Assembly (NCBI RefSeq): GCF_002343915.1
Contig: NZ_NETK01000002.1
Span: 124,001 to 188,000 of the forward strand
Origin: Nannocystis exedens
Lineage (GTDB): Bacteria > Myxococcota_A > Polyangia > Nannocystales > Nannocystaceae
Direction: 5' to 3'
DNA: 64,000 bases
Part shown: piece after piece, positions 39,923 to 49,028 of the stretch
How the letters are laid out: each line of letters opens with the position of its first letter
Numbering within the stretch: position 1 is the stretch's first letter
The notes under the pieces: model-generated
The model's input: only the letters and a program-made list of their open reading frames with translations
The model's database searches: none
Told to the model about the DNA's origin: nothing
Position numbers and translations under genes: made by a program

Positions 39923-42055
39923 CTAGTCGGCGAGCGCCGCGTCGCCGAGGATCGCCGAGTACAGCGCGGGGGCCGGGTCGAGGGCGGTCGCGGGGGCGGC
40001 CAGCAGGAGCACGGCGTGGCTGCCGAGGCGGCGCTCGACGACCCGCGCGATCGTCTCGCCGTTGCGCTGCAGGGTGTAGTTGACGAAGCCGGCGAAGGCC
40101 GGAGCGGGGGCGTCCTCGGGGCGGATGACGAGCTCGTGCGCGAGCGCCGGGGCGAGGACGAACAGGGCGCTGCCCTCGATCGGCGCGTCGGCGACGACCA
40201 CGAACTCGACGAGGTGACCGCCGCGCAGCGCCTGGGTGTCGAGCCAGCCGGGGAACACCGGCAGCAGCGGGTGGCGGCGGTCGTCGGCGTCGACGCGCTC
40301 GAAGCTGGCGGGCAAGGCGAGGGCGACGCCGTTCTCGACGACGCGGCGGTCGCGGTGGGCGGCGGCGAAGGCGATCGGGTCCTCGCGCGTGACCTGGACG
40401 GCGCCGAGGCCGACGACCGCGACCGCGGCGAGGCACAGGGCGGCGAGCGGGCGGCGGGTCCAGCCGGGCAAGGTCGGCGGCAGCAGCAGGGTGAGGGCCG
40501 AGGCGACGAAGGCGGCTGTCCCGAGAGACAGGGGCGTCGAGCGCAAACCGTAGACCCCGGGGATGCAGGCGAACACGTGCGCGCCGAGCAGGAACAGCAG
40601 GGTGAGGACGACGCTGCGGCGCACCGTCGACAGCAGGCCGGGGGTGCGCGCGGGGAGGAGGGTCCACAGGGTGGCGACCAGCACCGAGACCGCGAGGGCG
40701 TTGCCGCCGCCGATCACCTGGGCCGGATCGGGGTCGGCGACGGCGGCGGCCCACATGCCGGCGGCGCTGCCGAGGATGGCGATCAGGCCGGTGCGGGCCC
40801 AGCCGTGGATGCGCTCGAGGACATGTCCTGCGAGCCAGATCGAATAGCAATCGAGCAGCAGGCCGACGAGGTCGGCGTGGACGAACGGGGCGGTGAAGAC
40901 GCGGCCCCAGCTGCCGGCCCGCCACAGCTCGCCGGTCAAGGCGCCGGCGCGCAGCAGGCCGACGCCCGCCCACCCGGCCGCCAGGGTGACCGCGTACCAC
41001 ACGGCCGAGGCGGCGATCAGCGCGGTGGTCATGAAGAGCGGCTGCAGCCGGCGAGCGCCGCTGCGCTCGCGGACGGCGGCGCGGAAGCGTTCGCCGACGG
41101 CCTGGACGAAGTCCTGGAGCTCGTCGCTGAGCGCGGACGCGGGGTCGTCGATGTGGGCGCGGGCGGTGCGGGCGGCGGCGGCGAGGCGGGTCTCGCTGCG
41201 GCGCGCGAGCCCGGGGACCTGCTGCAGCAACGCGTCGGCGCGCAGCGGGTCGCCGGCGCGGGCGGCGGCGATGCCGAGGAAGAGCGTAGCTGTCCCCGGG
41301 GACAGGCCGAGCCGGCGCCCGCGGTCGCGCGCCAGCGCGTCCTCCACGACCCCGAGCGCGCCGACGTGGGCGAGGAAGGTGAGGCGCGCCTGGGCCAGCA
41401 GCTCGGCCGCGCCGGCCTCGCTGCCGAGCGGGCCGTCCTCGATCGACCGCAGCAGCGCCGCCGCGGCGTCGTGGCGACCGAGCTCGCCGAGGGCGCGCAA
41501 GATCCCGAGCGCGAGCGTCGGCCGGACCGCCGCGTAGCTGGGGTGGAAGTGGCTCTCGTAATGCGTCACCGCCTCGCTCCAGCGGTGGTCGAACAGCAGC
41601 ATGGCGACGATCTGCTCGTGGATCACCGCCAGCTCGGCCGGGTCCTCGGCGGCCGCGACGAGCCCGCGGAAGTAGGCCAGCGCGGCGTCGACGCCGTCGC
41701 GGTCGAGCAGCGCGAAGCCGCGGAGGATCTGCTGCTGGCGCCCGAGGCCGGCGCCGGGCATCAACATGGCCCGAAGGCCAGACAGGCGCACGGCCAGGCG
41801 CGGGCGCCCGAGCGCGAACATCTGCCGGGCCCCGCGCTCGAGCACGGCGGGGGCGATCACCGTCAGCGCGCACAGGCAGATCGCGACGGTCCCGAGGTAC
41901 CGGTCCTCGTAGACGATCGCGGTGAAGGTGAGCACGAGCTGCAGCGCCAGCACCGCCGCGTACCCCCGCGGCCCGCCGGGCCGCCGGATCGTGCGCAGCA
42001 GGACCATCGCGAGGACCAGCCCCGCGAGGACCAGGAGGTTGTGATAGAGCGCCAC
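39923..42055 (-). CDS. Large rhomboid-like membrane protein, probably proteolytically inactive
   Basis: 710 residues. Two N-terminal membrane segments (about 5-22 and 33-75) are followed by a helical, TPR-like cytosolic region (about 105-330). A rhomboid-type six-helix core then spans about 345-530, with a C-terminal soluble domain (about 540-710). In the core, FTAPFVHADLVGLLLDCYS matches the H-x-x-x-H-x-x-x-N helix only in part. The Ser helix G-x-S-G is GGGNALAVS, with no Ser at the nucleophile site. AHVFACIPG replaces the His helix. This suggests an iRhom-like pseudoprotease (inference). Single repeat units are translated at 40514, 40822 and 41289. It starts 4 bp after the accA stop, so it belongs to the operon. 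Confidence 0.8.
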   Translation of the reverse strand: MALYHNLLVLAGLVLAMVLLRTIRRPGGPRGYAAVLALQLVLTFTAIVYEDRYLGTVAICLCALTVIAPAVLERGARQMFALGRPRLAVRLSGLRAMLMPGAGLGRQQQILRGFALLDRDGVDAALAYFRGLVAAAEDPAELAVIHEQIVAMLLFDHRWSEAVTHYESHFHPSYAAVRPTLALGILRALGELGRHDAAAALLRSIEDGPLGSEAGAAELLAQARLTFLAHVGALGVVEDALARDRGRRLGLSPGTATLFLGIAAARAGDPLRADALLQQVPGLARRSETRLAAAARTARAHIDDPASALSDELQDFVQAVGERFRAAVRERSGARRLQPLFMTTALIAASAVWYAVTLAAGWAGVGLLRAGALTGELWRAGSWGRVFTAPFVHADLVGLLLDCYSIWLAGHVLERIHGWARTGLIAILGSAAGMWAAAVADPDPAQVIGGGNALAVSVLVATLWTLLPARTPGLLSTVRRSVVLTLLFLLGAHVFACIPGVYGLRSTPLSLGTAAFVASALTLLLPPTLPGWTRRPLAALCLAAVAVVGLGAVQVTREDPIAFAAAHRDRRVVENGVALALPASFERVDADDRRHPLLPVFPGWLDTQALRGGHLVEFVVVADAPIEGSALFVLAPALAHELVIRPEDAPAPAFAGFVNYTLQRNGETIARVVERRLGSHAVLLLAAPATALDPAPALYSAILGDAALAD
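40822..40849. repeat. 14-bp unit inside the rhomboid-like gene
   Basis: CATGTCCTGCGAGC (40822) is followed by CAGATCG. Similar single units are at 40514 (GCTGTCCCGAGAGA then CAGGGG) and 41289 (GCTGTCCCCGGGGA then CAGGCC). All are in loops or the linker of the protein. Confidence 0.6.
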
Positions 42056-42059
42056 GCCG

Positions 42060-43019
42060 TTAAGCCTGCATCTCCACGTGACCCATGCGCCGGAACTTGG
42101 CGTAACGCCGCTCGAGCCGGTCCTGGACCGAGAGCGCGGCGAGCTCGCCGTAGTGGCGGCGGAGGGCGTCGTGGAGCGCGGCGGCGGTGGCGGGGAGCCC
42201 GCGGTGGGCGCCGCCGAGCGCCTCGGGCACCACTTCGTCGCAGATCCCGAGCCCGACGAGGTCGTGCGCCGTCATCTTGAGCTGCTCGGCGGCGATGCGC
42301 TCGGCCTCGGCGTCCTTCCACAAGATCGAGGCGCAGCCGCGCGGCGAGATGACCGAGTAGACCGCGTGCTCGAGCATGAGGATCCGGTCGGTGACGCCGA
42401 TCGCCAGCGCGCCGCCCGAGCCGCCCTCGCCGATGACGACCGAGATCGAGGGCACGCGCAGGCCGGCCATCAGCTCGAGGCAAGTGGCGATGGCCTCGGC
42501 CTGGCCGCGCTCCTCGGCGCCGATGCCCGGGTAGGCGCCTGCGGTGTCGATGAGGCAGAGCAGCGGCAGGCCGAACTGGTCGGCCATCTTCATCAGCCGC
42601 TGGGCCTTGCGGTAGCCCTCGGGGCGCGCCATCCCGAAGTTGCGGTGGAGGTTCTCCTTGGTGTTGCGGCCCTTCTGCTGGCCGAGCACCACCACCGAGC
42701 GGCCGTCGAGGCGGGCGAGGCCGCCGACGATCGCCGGGTCGTCACCGAAGGCTCGGTCGCCCTTGAGCTCGACGAAGTCGGTGAGGATCTCGCCGATGTA
42801 GTCCAGCGTGTAGGGGCGGTCGGGGTGCTTGGCGAGCTGCAGCTGCTCCCACGGCGTGAGCGCGGCGAACCGCTCGCGCTGCAGCTCCGCGGCCTTCTGC
42901 TCGAGCCTGGCGATCTCGTCGGCCATCTCGCTGCCGGCGCCGGACAGATCCTTGAGCTCGCGGATCTTCGTCTCGAGCTCGACGATCGGGCGCTCGAACT
43001 CCAACACTTTGCCGCTCAT
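42060..43019 (-). CDS. accA: Acetyl-CoA carboxylase carboxyltransferase alpha subunit
   Basis: 319 residues, the usual length. It begins with the coiled N-terminus (FERPIVELETKIREL). The carboxyltransferase core has QLAKHPDRPYTLDYI, FGDDPAIVGG, GQQKGRNTKEN, NFGMARPEGYRKA, DTAGAYPGI, GEGGSGGALAIG and VISPRGCASILWKD. It forms the carboxyltransferase with AccD, which is not in the window, to make malonyl-CoA for fatty acids. ATG 43019 overlaps the miaA stop by 4 bp (ATGA), indicating translational coupling. Confidence 0.97.
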   Translation of the reverse strand: MSGKVLEFERPIVELETKIRELKDLSGAGSEMADEIARLEQKAAELQRERFAALTPWEQLQLAKHPDRPYTLDYIGEILTDFVELKGDRAFGDDPAIVGGLARLDGRSVVVLGQQKGRNTKENLHRNFGMARPEGYRKAQRLMKMADQFGLPLLCLIDTAGAYPGIGAEERGQAEAIATCLELMAGLRVPSISVVIGEGGSGGALAIGVTDRILMLEHAVYSVISPRGCASILWKDAEAERIAAEQLKMTAHDLVGLGICDEVVPEALGGAHRGLPATAAALHDALRRHYGELAALSVQDRLERRYAKFRRMGHVEMQA

Positions 43020-44020
43020 GTCAGCTCCCCCGCGAGGAACGCCGCGGCCTCGGCGGCGATGGTGTCGGCCTCGCGCTCGAGCTCGACCTGACTCAAGGAC
43101 CAGATCGGCCGCGAGACCGCGAGCGTGCGGTCGGCGGTCAGCTGGTGGCGAAAGTAGGTCCGCTGGCGCCGGGCGTAGCGCCGCGTCTCCTGCTTGATGG
43201 CCGCGACGGCGTCGCCGAGGCTCTGGCCGGCGAGGTGATCGAGGATCTGGCGGTAGCCGAGGCTTCGCATGGATCGATGGCGCGAATCATACCCAGCAGC
43301 GACGAGGTTGGACACCTCGGCGACGAGGCCGGCGCGGATCATCGCGTCGCAACGGTCATCGATCGCGCGATCCAGTGCGGCGAACTCGGGTTCGAGGACC
43401 ACGGCAGCCAGGCGAGCTCGCGCACGCGGCGGATCCTCGGCGCGGACGAGGCTCACGGGCCGTTCGTGCGCTTCGCACAGCCACAGCGCTCGCAGGGCGC
43501 GCACGACGTTGCGCGGGTGAATCGCGGCTGCGGCCTGGGGATCGCGGCGCTGCAGCTCCGCGTGTACGGCGCCCGCGTGCTCGCGTTCGCGTGCTTCCCA
43601 CTGCGCCGTGAAGGCCGCGCGCCGCGGATCGCTCGCAGGGACGTCGGCCAGCTCCGCGCCGCTGTACGTGCGCGCGACGGCGCGGAGGTAAAAGCCGGTG
43701 CCGCCGGTGAAGAGGCCCGGACCGCGCGCGAGCAATTGCCACGCGGCCTCCTGGTAGTCCCCCGCGCTGAACTCGGCGTCGGGATCGACGAGGTCGAGCA
43801 GGAAGTGCGGCACGCGCTCGCGCGTGGCGGCGTCGACCTTCGCCGAGCCGATGTCGAGGCCGCGATAGATCTGCACCGAGTCGCAGCAGAAGATCGGCAG
43901 GTGCAGGCGCTCCGCCAGCGCGACCGCGAGGCGTGATTTTCCAGACGCGGTCGGGCCGACGACGGCGAGCAGGCGCGGAAGATCGTCCGCGCGATCCGTC
44001 GCGCCGTCGGCGGACATCAC
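43016..44020 (-). CDS. miaA: tRNA dimethylallyltransferase
   Basis: 334 residues (a second ATG at 44017 would remove one). P-loop GPTASGKSRLAVALAE, then CDSVQIYRGLDIGSAK and the DLVDPDAEFSAGDYQ region, GGTGFYLRA and SLGYRQILDHLAG are MiaA hallmarks. It adds the isopentenyl group to A37 of UNN-reading tRNAs, in the cytosol. It overlaps mutL by 4 bp upstream and accA by 4 bp downstream. The gene pair mutL-miaA is a common bacterial arrangement. Confidence 0.97.
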   Translation of the reverse strand: MMSADGATDRADDLPRLLAVVGPTASGKSRLAVALAERLHLPIFCCDSVQIYRGLDIGSAKVDAATRERVPHFLLDLVDPDAEFSAGDYQEAAWQLLARGPGLFTGGTGFYLRAVARTYSGAELADVPASDPRRAAFTAQWEAREREHAGAVHAELQRRDPQAAAAIHPRNVVRALRALWLCEAHERPVSLVRAEDPPRARARLAAVVLEPEFAALDRAIDDRCDAMIRAGLVAEVSNLVAAGYDSRHRSMRSLGYRQILDHLAGQSLGDAVAAIKQETRRYARRQRTYFRHQLTADRTLAVSRPIWSLSQVELEREADTIAAEAAAFLAGELT

Positions 44021-47000
44021 TCGCCTCCGAGCAGCGCGGTCGCGGTCCAGCGGCGGATCCCCGGCACCGAGTCGAGCGCCGCGCCGGCGTCGACCAGCTC
44101 GGCGAGCCAGCGGCGGGCGAGGCGAGGCGCCGGGTCGCCGCCGTGGGTGGCCGCGATCGCGTCGAGCAAGCCGCGTTCACGCGCGGCCCGGTCGCCGTCG
44201 CCGGAGCGGATCCGCAGCCACGGGACGATCCGCGCCACCAGGTCGGCCGCGTCGGCGTCGTCGACGCAGTGACGCAGGTGAGCCGGCACGCCGCGCACGA
44301 CGACGGCGTCGTCGCCGAACACGTCGAGGTCGACGCCGAGGCCGAGCAGCTCGGCGCGAGCGGCCTGGATCAGCGCGACGTCGGCGGGTGGCCGCTGGAC
44401 CACGGCCGGCGACAGCAGGCCCTGCACGGCGACGGCGCGCCGGCCGACCAGGTCGCGCTGCAGGCGGAGGTAGACCAGGTGCGAGCGGACGCGGCGGAGG
44501 TCGACGGCCAGCAGCGCGTCGCGGTCGGCGAACACGGCCACCGGGCCCGGGAGGCAGGCGAGCAGGGCCGGGATGTCGGGCCGCGGCGCGGCGGCCGGGC
44601 TGCTCGCCTGTCCGCCGGGACCGGACTGCTCGCGCATGTCCTGAGGGACAGGGACGTCAGTCGCGATCGGCAGCGCCAGCGAGGCCTCGCGCTCGGGCTC
44701 GGCCGGGCGCGGGGCGGCGCCGTCGGGGCGCAGCGCGGCGGCCGCGTCCAGGACGGCGCGCTTGTGCCGGTCGTAGCCGTGGTCGAGGGCGCGCGTGCTC
44801 AGGCGATAGGCGCCGGGGCGCCGCTCTTCGGCGGGCGGCGGGGTCGGCGGCGGATCGGGCTGGCGCTCCGACCAGCGCAGCAGCGGATCGGCGCCGGCGT
44901 GCAGGTCGGGCGGGAATTCGGCGCCGGCCCGCTCGACCCAGGCGGCGGCGCGGTCGCGGGCGGGGTCGTGCTCGCTCGCGGCCCCGGCGCGGGCCAGCCA
45001 GGCGGCCGAAGGCTCGTCCGAGGTGTCCCCGGGGACAGGTCGGGTCGGGGCGGACATGTCCCGAGGTGCAGGTTCGCCGGTGAAGCCCGAGGTGGACATG
45101 TCCCGAGGGGCAGGTCCTCCGGGCCTGGCGGACATGTCCGGAGCGCCAGGTTCGTCGGGGGGCGAGCGGCGGAGGGACATGTCCTCGGGGCCGCGGGCTT
45201 CGGCGCCGGGGCGGGCGCGCGGGGCGGGGCTCGTGGTCCGCGAGGACGCCTGCGAGGCCGAAGCAGGGCTGGAGGACATGTCCTCCGAGCCATGTTCGAA
45301 AGGACAGGCATCTCCAGACATGTCCGTGGCGCCAGATGCCCCGACGGCCGGCGGACGGCCGGCCGCGCCCGGCGCGTCGCCGCGGCGTTCGCCGGTCGCG
45401 CCGGCGCGGAAGGACGGGTCCGAAGCGGCGTCCGCGGGCCCGCCCGCTTCTGCCCGCGAGGACATGTCCCGAGAACCAGCGGATGCCTCGGCGAGGTCGA
45501 GGTCCCAGCCGGGGTCGCCCGCGGTCGCCGCCGGGAGCGGGCCGGACCGGGGTCGGGGCGCGGGCGCCGGCGCGGACGGGGTGCGGTCGGTCTCGACCGG
45601 CGGGCGCCGGGCGGCGTCGATCGAGGCCTCGGCGCGGCTCAGCCAGGCTTCCGCCTCGGCGCGGCGGTTGGCGGCCGCCGCGGCCGCCGCCTGCTGCGCG
45701 CGGCGGACGGCGGGCCCGGGCGAGTCGTCCTCGTCGTCCTCGCCGAGGTCGTCGGCGAAGGCGGCGCGGCGGCGTCCGACGTCGGCCTCGTCCGGCCCTC
45801 GCGGTCGAGCCTCGCCCGTGTCGTCGCCGTCGCGGCCAGGCGCGGGCCGCCTGCCCGCTCGGGGCCCCGCTCCGGCGGCGCCGCTGCGGCGGTCGTCGGG
45901 TTCGGCCTCGTCCGCGTCGTCGTCGTCGCGGGCTGCCCGACGACGCGCGCTCGCGGGGGACTGCCGCGCGCCGGGCGAGTCGTCGTCGGAGCGGGGCGCG
46001 TCGCCGGCGCGGACCGGCGCGAAGCCGATCGGGATCGCGCCGGCGCGGCCCGGAGGCACGCCGGCCGATGCGCGCGCGGTCTCGTCGGAGGCTGGCGCAT
46101 CGGACATGTTCGTTGCGACCTGTCCCGAAAGACCGGCGAGCTCGCCGGCCCACGGGGCGGCGGCGACGGCGGCGGCGAGGACCCGGCGCACGGCCGCGTA
46201 GACCTGCTGCGGCTCGCTGAAGCGGACCTCGGCCTTCTGCGGGTGGACGTTGACGTCGACCGCGCCGGCGGGCGGCTCGACGAACAGGCAGGCGGAGGGG
46301 GCCTCGCCGCCGAGGCCGTAGGCCTGGGTGAGGATCTGCGCGAGGCTGCGCTCCCGCACGACGCGCTGGCGGGTGATGAGGTAGGGGCTGCCGCGGCCGC
46401 GCGCGGCGGCGGTCGGGTGGGGCAGGTAGGCCTCGACGCGGATGCCGTCGTCCTCGCCGCGGAAGGCGAAGAACGGGCCGGCGACGCGGCGCTCGAGCAC
46501 CTGGGCGACGCGGCCCTCGCGAGTGGCGCGCGGCAAGTTGAGCAGCTCGCGCTTGCCGTGGCGCAGGGTGAAGTGCACGCCCGGGTGGACGATGGCGAGG
46601 CGCAGCAGGGTGTCGCTGCAATGGCCGACCTCGGTCGCCTCGGCGCGCATGAACTTGCGCCGCGCCGGCAGGTTGGCGAAGAGGGCGTGGACGTCGATCT
46701 GGGTGCCGACCGGCATGCCGGCCGGGGTGAGGGTGGGGGCCTCGCCCGGGATGCCGTGCAGGTGGACGCCCACGGCGGCGCCGGGCTGGCGGCTGCGCAG
46801 GTCGATCCGCGCGACCGCGGCGACGCTGGCCAGGGCCTCGCCGCGGAAGCCGAGAGTGGTGATGTCGGCGATGTCGGCGGCGTGGCGCAGCTTGCTGGTG
46901 GCGTGGCGGGTGACGGCCAGCAGGAGGTCGTCCGGGTGGATCCCGCGGCCGTTGTCGCGGACGGAGATCCGCGCCATGCCGCCGTCCTCGAGCTCGACGT

Positions 47001-47154
47001 CGACGCGCGTGGCGCCAGCGTCGAGGCTGTTGTCGACCAACTCCTTGACGACCGAGGCGGGCCGCTCGACGACCTCGCCGGCGGCGATCTGGTCGATGAC
47101 CAGGGCCCCGAGCACGGCGATCCGACCGGAGGCGGCAGGAGCGGGCGAATTCAC
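44017..47154 (-). CDS. mutL: DNA mismatch repair protein MutL with a greatly expanded linker
   Basis: 1045 residues versus about 600-650 usual. The N-terminal GHKL ATPase (about 1-340) is intact: IDQIAAGEVVERPASVVKEL, DNGRGI, TLGFRGEAL and DVNVHPQKAEVRF. The C-terminal dimerisation domain (about 840-1045) has a QxxxL-like start (VFADRDALLAVD) but no DQHA-x2-E-x4-E endonuclease motif, so incision may need a MutH-like partner. Between them lies a roughly 490-residue Asp/Arg/Pro/Ser-rich disordered linker containing many 14-bp repeat units (44608-44663, 45022-45340, 45463-45476, 46105-46132). It is first in an operon with miaA and accA. Linker growth by repeat insertion is inference. Confidence 0.95.
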   Translation of the reverse strand: MNSPAPAASGRIAVLGALVIDQIAAGEVVERPASVVKELVDNSLDAGATRVDVELEDGGMARISVRDNGRGIHPDDLLLAVTRHATSKLRHAADIADITTLGFRGEALASVAAVARIDLRSRQPGAAVGVHLHGIPGEAPTLTPAGMPVGTQIDVHALFANLPARRKFMRAEATEVGHCSDTLLRLAIVHPGVHFTLRHGKRELLNLPRATREGRVAQVLERRVAGPFFAFRGEDDGIRVEAYLPHPTAAARGRGSPYLITRQRVVRERSLAQILTQAYGLGGEAPSACLFVEPPAGAVDVNVHPQKAEVRFSEPQQVYAAVRRVLAAAVAAAPWAGELAGLSGQVATNMSDAPASDETARASAGVPPGRAGAIPIGFAPVRAGDAPRSDDDSPGARQSPASARRRAARDDDDADEAEPDDRRSGAAGAGPRAGRRPAPGRDGDDTGEARPRGPDEADVGRRRAAFADDLGEDDEDDSPGPAVRRAQQAAAAAAANRRAEAEAWLSRAEASIDAARRPPVETDRTPSAPAPAPRPRSGPLPAATAGDPGWDLDLAEASAGSRDMSSRAEAGGPADAASDPSFRAGATGERRGDAPGAAGRPPAVGASGATDMSGDACPFEHGSEDMSSSPASASQASSRTTSPAPRARPGAEARGPEDMSLRRSPPDEPGAPDMSARPGGPAPRDMSTSGFTGEPAPRDMSAPTRPVPGDTSDEPSAAWLARAGAASEHDPARDRAAAWVERAGAEFPPDLHAGADPLLRWSERQPDPPPTPPPAEERRPGAYRLSTRALDHGYDRHKRAVLDAAAALRPDGAAPRPAEPEREASLALPIATDVPVPQDMREQSGPGGQASSPAAAPRPDIPALLACLPGPVAVFADRDALLAVDLRRVRSHLVYLRLQRDLVGRRAVAVQGLLSPAVVQRPPADVALIQAARAELLGLGVDLDVFGDDAVVVRGVPAHLRHCVDDADAADLVARIVPWLRIRSGDGDRAARERGLLDAIAATHGGDPAPRLARRWLAELVDAGAALDSVPGIRRWTATALLGGE
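44608..44663. repeat. Four 14-bp units in the mutL linker (3' cluster)
   Basis: Units start at 44608 (CCTGTCCGCCGGGA), 44622, 44636 (CATGTCCTGAGGGA) and 44650 (CAGGGACG). Spacing is exact. It lies at the junction between linker and C-terminal domain. Confidence 0.75.
45022..45340. repeat. Cluster of 14-bp units in the mutL linker
   Basis: At 45277, 45291, 45305 and 45319 there is a clean run of four units plus a start of a fifth. Between 45022 and 45192 at least eight unit-like cores (CATGTCC or CAGGTC/CAGGTT) occur, spaced 14, 28 or irregularly, separated by other low-complexity sequence. Each core reads GGACATG or GACAGG across the junction. The cluster encodes disordered linker. A further unit lies at 45463. 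Confidence 0.85.
46105..46132. repeat. Two 14-bp units at the start of the mutL linker
   Basis: CATGTTCGTTGCGA (46105) and CCTGTCCCGAAAGA (46119) lie just after the ATPase domain and mark the other edge of the expanded linker. Confidence 0.75.
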
Positions 47155-47261
47155 GCGGGATAGTTAGGCCGACCGGAGGCCGGCGCGCAAGGCCCCGCGC
47201 GCAAGCGCGCCCGCCGCGGGCCAAGACGGCTATCGTGGCGGACCTGCCTCCGCTGCCTGCC

Positions 47262-47546
47262 ATGGACCTCCGCGCGTTCTTTACGACCTTCGGCCTCGTG
47301 TTCCTCGCCGAACTCGGCGACAAGACCCAGCTCACCACGATGAGCATGGCGGCGTCGAGCGGCCGTCGCTGGCTGGTGTTCGTGGCGTCGGCGCTGGCGC
47401 TGGTGCTGTCGAGCCTGATCGCGGTGCTGGCCGGCGAGTGGCTGCGCGCCCGCGTCGAGCCGGTGCTGATCGAGCGCACCGCGGGGGCGCTGTTCGTGAT
47501 CCTCGGCGGCTGGATGCTCGCGTCGACGTTCGTCGGCGAGACCTGA
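47262..47546 (+). CDS. TMEM165/GDT1 (UPF0016) family membrane protein, single-domain
   Basis: The ATG at 47262 (GTG 47235 is an alternative) gives 94 residues. The signature E-x-G-D-K-T is present as LAELGDKTQLTT. Three membrane helices are visible (about 4-20, 33-55 and 68-90). Members move divalent cations (Mn or Ca) or protons; single-domain forms act as homodimers or paired small subunits. It is divergent from mutL and convergent with the GGDEF gene. Confidence 0.9.
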   Translation: MDLRAFFTTFGLVFLAELGDKTQLTTMSMAASSGRRWLVFVASALALVLSSLIAVLAGEWLRARVEPVLIERTAGALFVILGGWMLASTFVGET

Positions 47547-47859
47547 CGCGCGGCGGACGTCGCCGCGGCGACGGCCCGCCTGCTCCCCGTTCGGTGCATG
47601 TGCAGCGACATGCGCGGGGGAGCGGCGGTCGCCGTCTCAGCCGCGCGAGCGAGCGACGCGCACGCAACCTTAACAAGGAGGCTCGCGTCGGCGGCGCGTC
47701 GCTCGGACCGGCTCGACGCGGTGACGCGGCCTCCGAGGCGCGTGCGCGAGGAGGACAGGGGCTGCGCGGCGCGTGCGGGTCCATCGAGGACGCGGTTGTG
47801 GCCGGCCTGGCTGGCCTCGTCGAGGCGTGCGAACAGGGCGCGAGGCCCGGCGCGTGCGG
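47547..47859. other. Convergent spacer with decayed gene-end copies
   Basis: No gene is supported. A weak 14-bp-like pair (CATGTGCAGCGACATG, 47597-47612, spaced 12 bp) is present near the left end. The right half is a decayed copy of the end of the GGDEF gene, with a possible older copy around 47713-47760. Confidence 0.5.
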
Positions 47860-48744
<885 letters not shown>

Positions 48745-49028
48745 AAGCCCGCGGCAGTCCTCGAGGGGCGCCCCCTCTGCGCCGGTCAAATTACCAGAGC
48801 CGGGGAACGACGCGGAGCGCGGGGGTGATTCTGGTGCGACGCGGTCCGAGGATGTAGGCTCGTTATGGCGCGTTCGGGCCCGCACCCCCCGTCTCAGGTC
48901 ACGCAGCGTAAGTACCCGAAATGCTAGATTCTTTCGGCCGCCGTCGCGGCTCGCGCGCGAGCTCCGTCGCGGCAGCGATCTCGCGAAATTTTGCCGAGCC
49001 CGCAGGGGCGCTGCTATGACCCTCCGAC

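Noticed and set aside
47235..47261. GTG at 47235 as start of the TMEM165-like protein
   Set aside because: It adds nine residues with Pro and acidic residues before the first membrane helix. The ATG at 47262 fits the family better, but the earlier start is not excluded.
48899..49020. Named promoter elements upstream of the PBP gene
   Set aside because: The stretch is less GC-rich than its surroundings, but no convincing -35/-10 pair could be fixed by eye.
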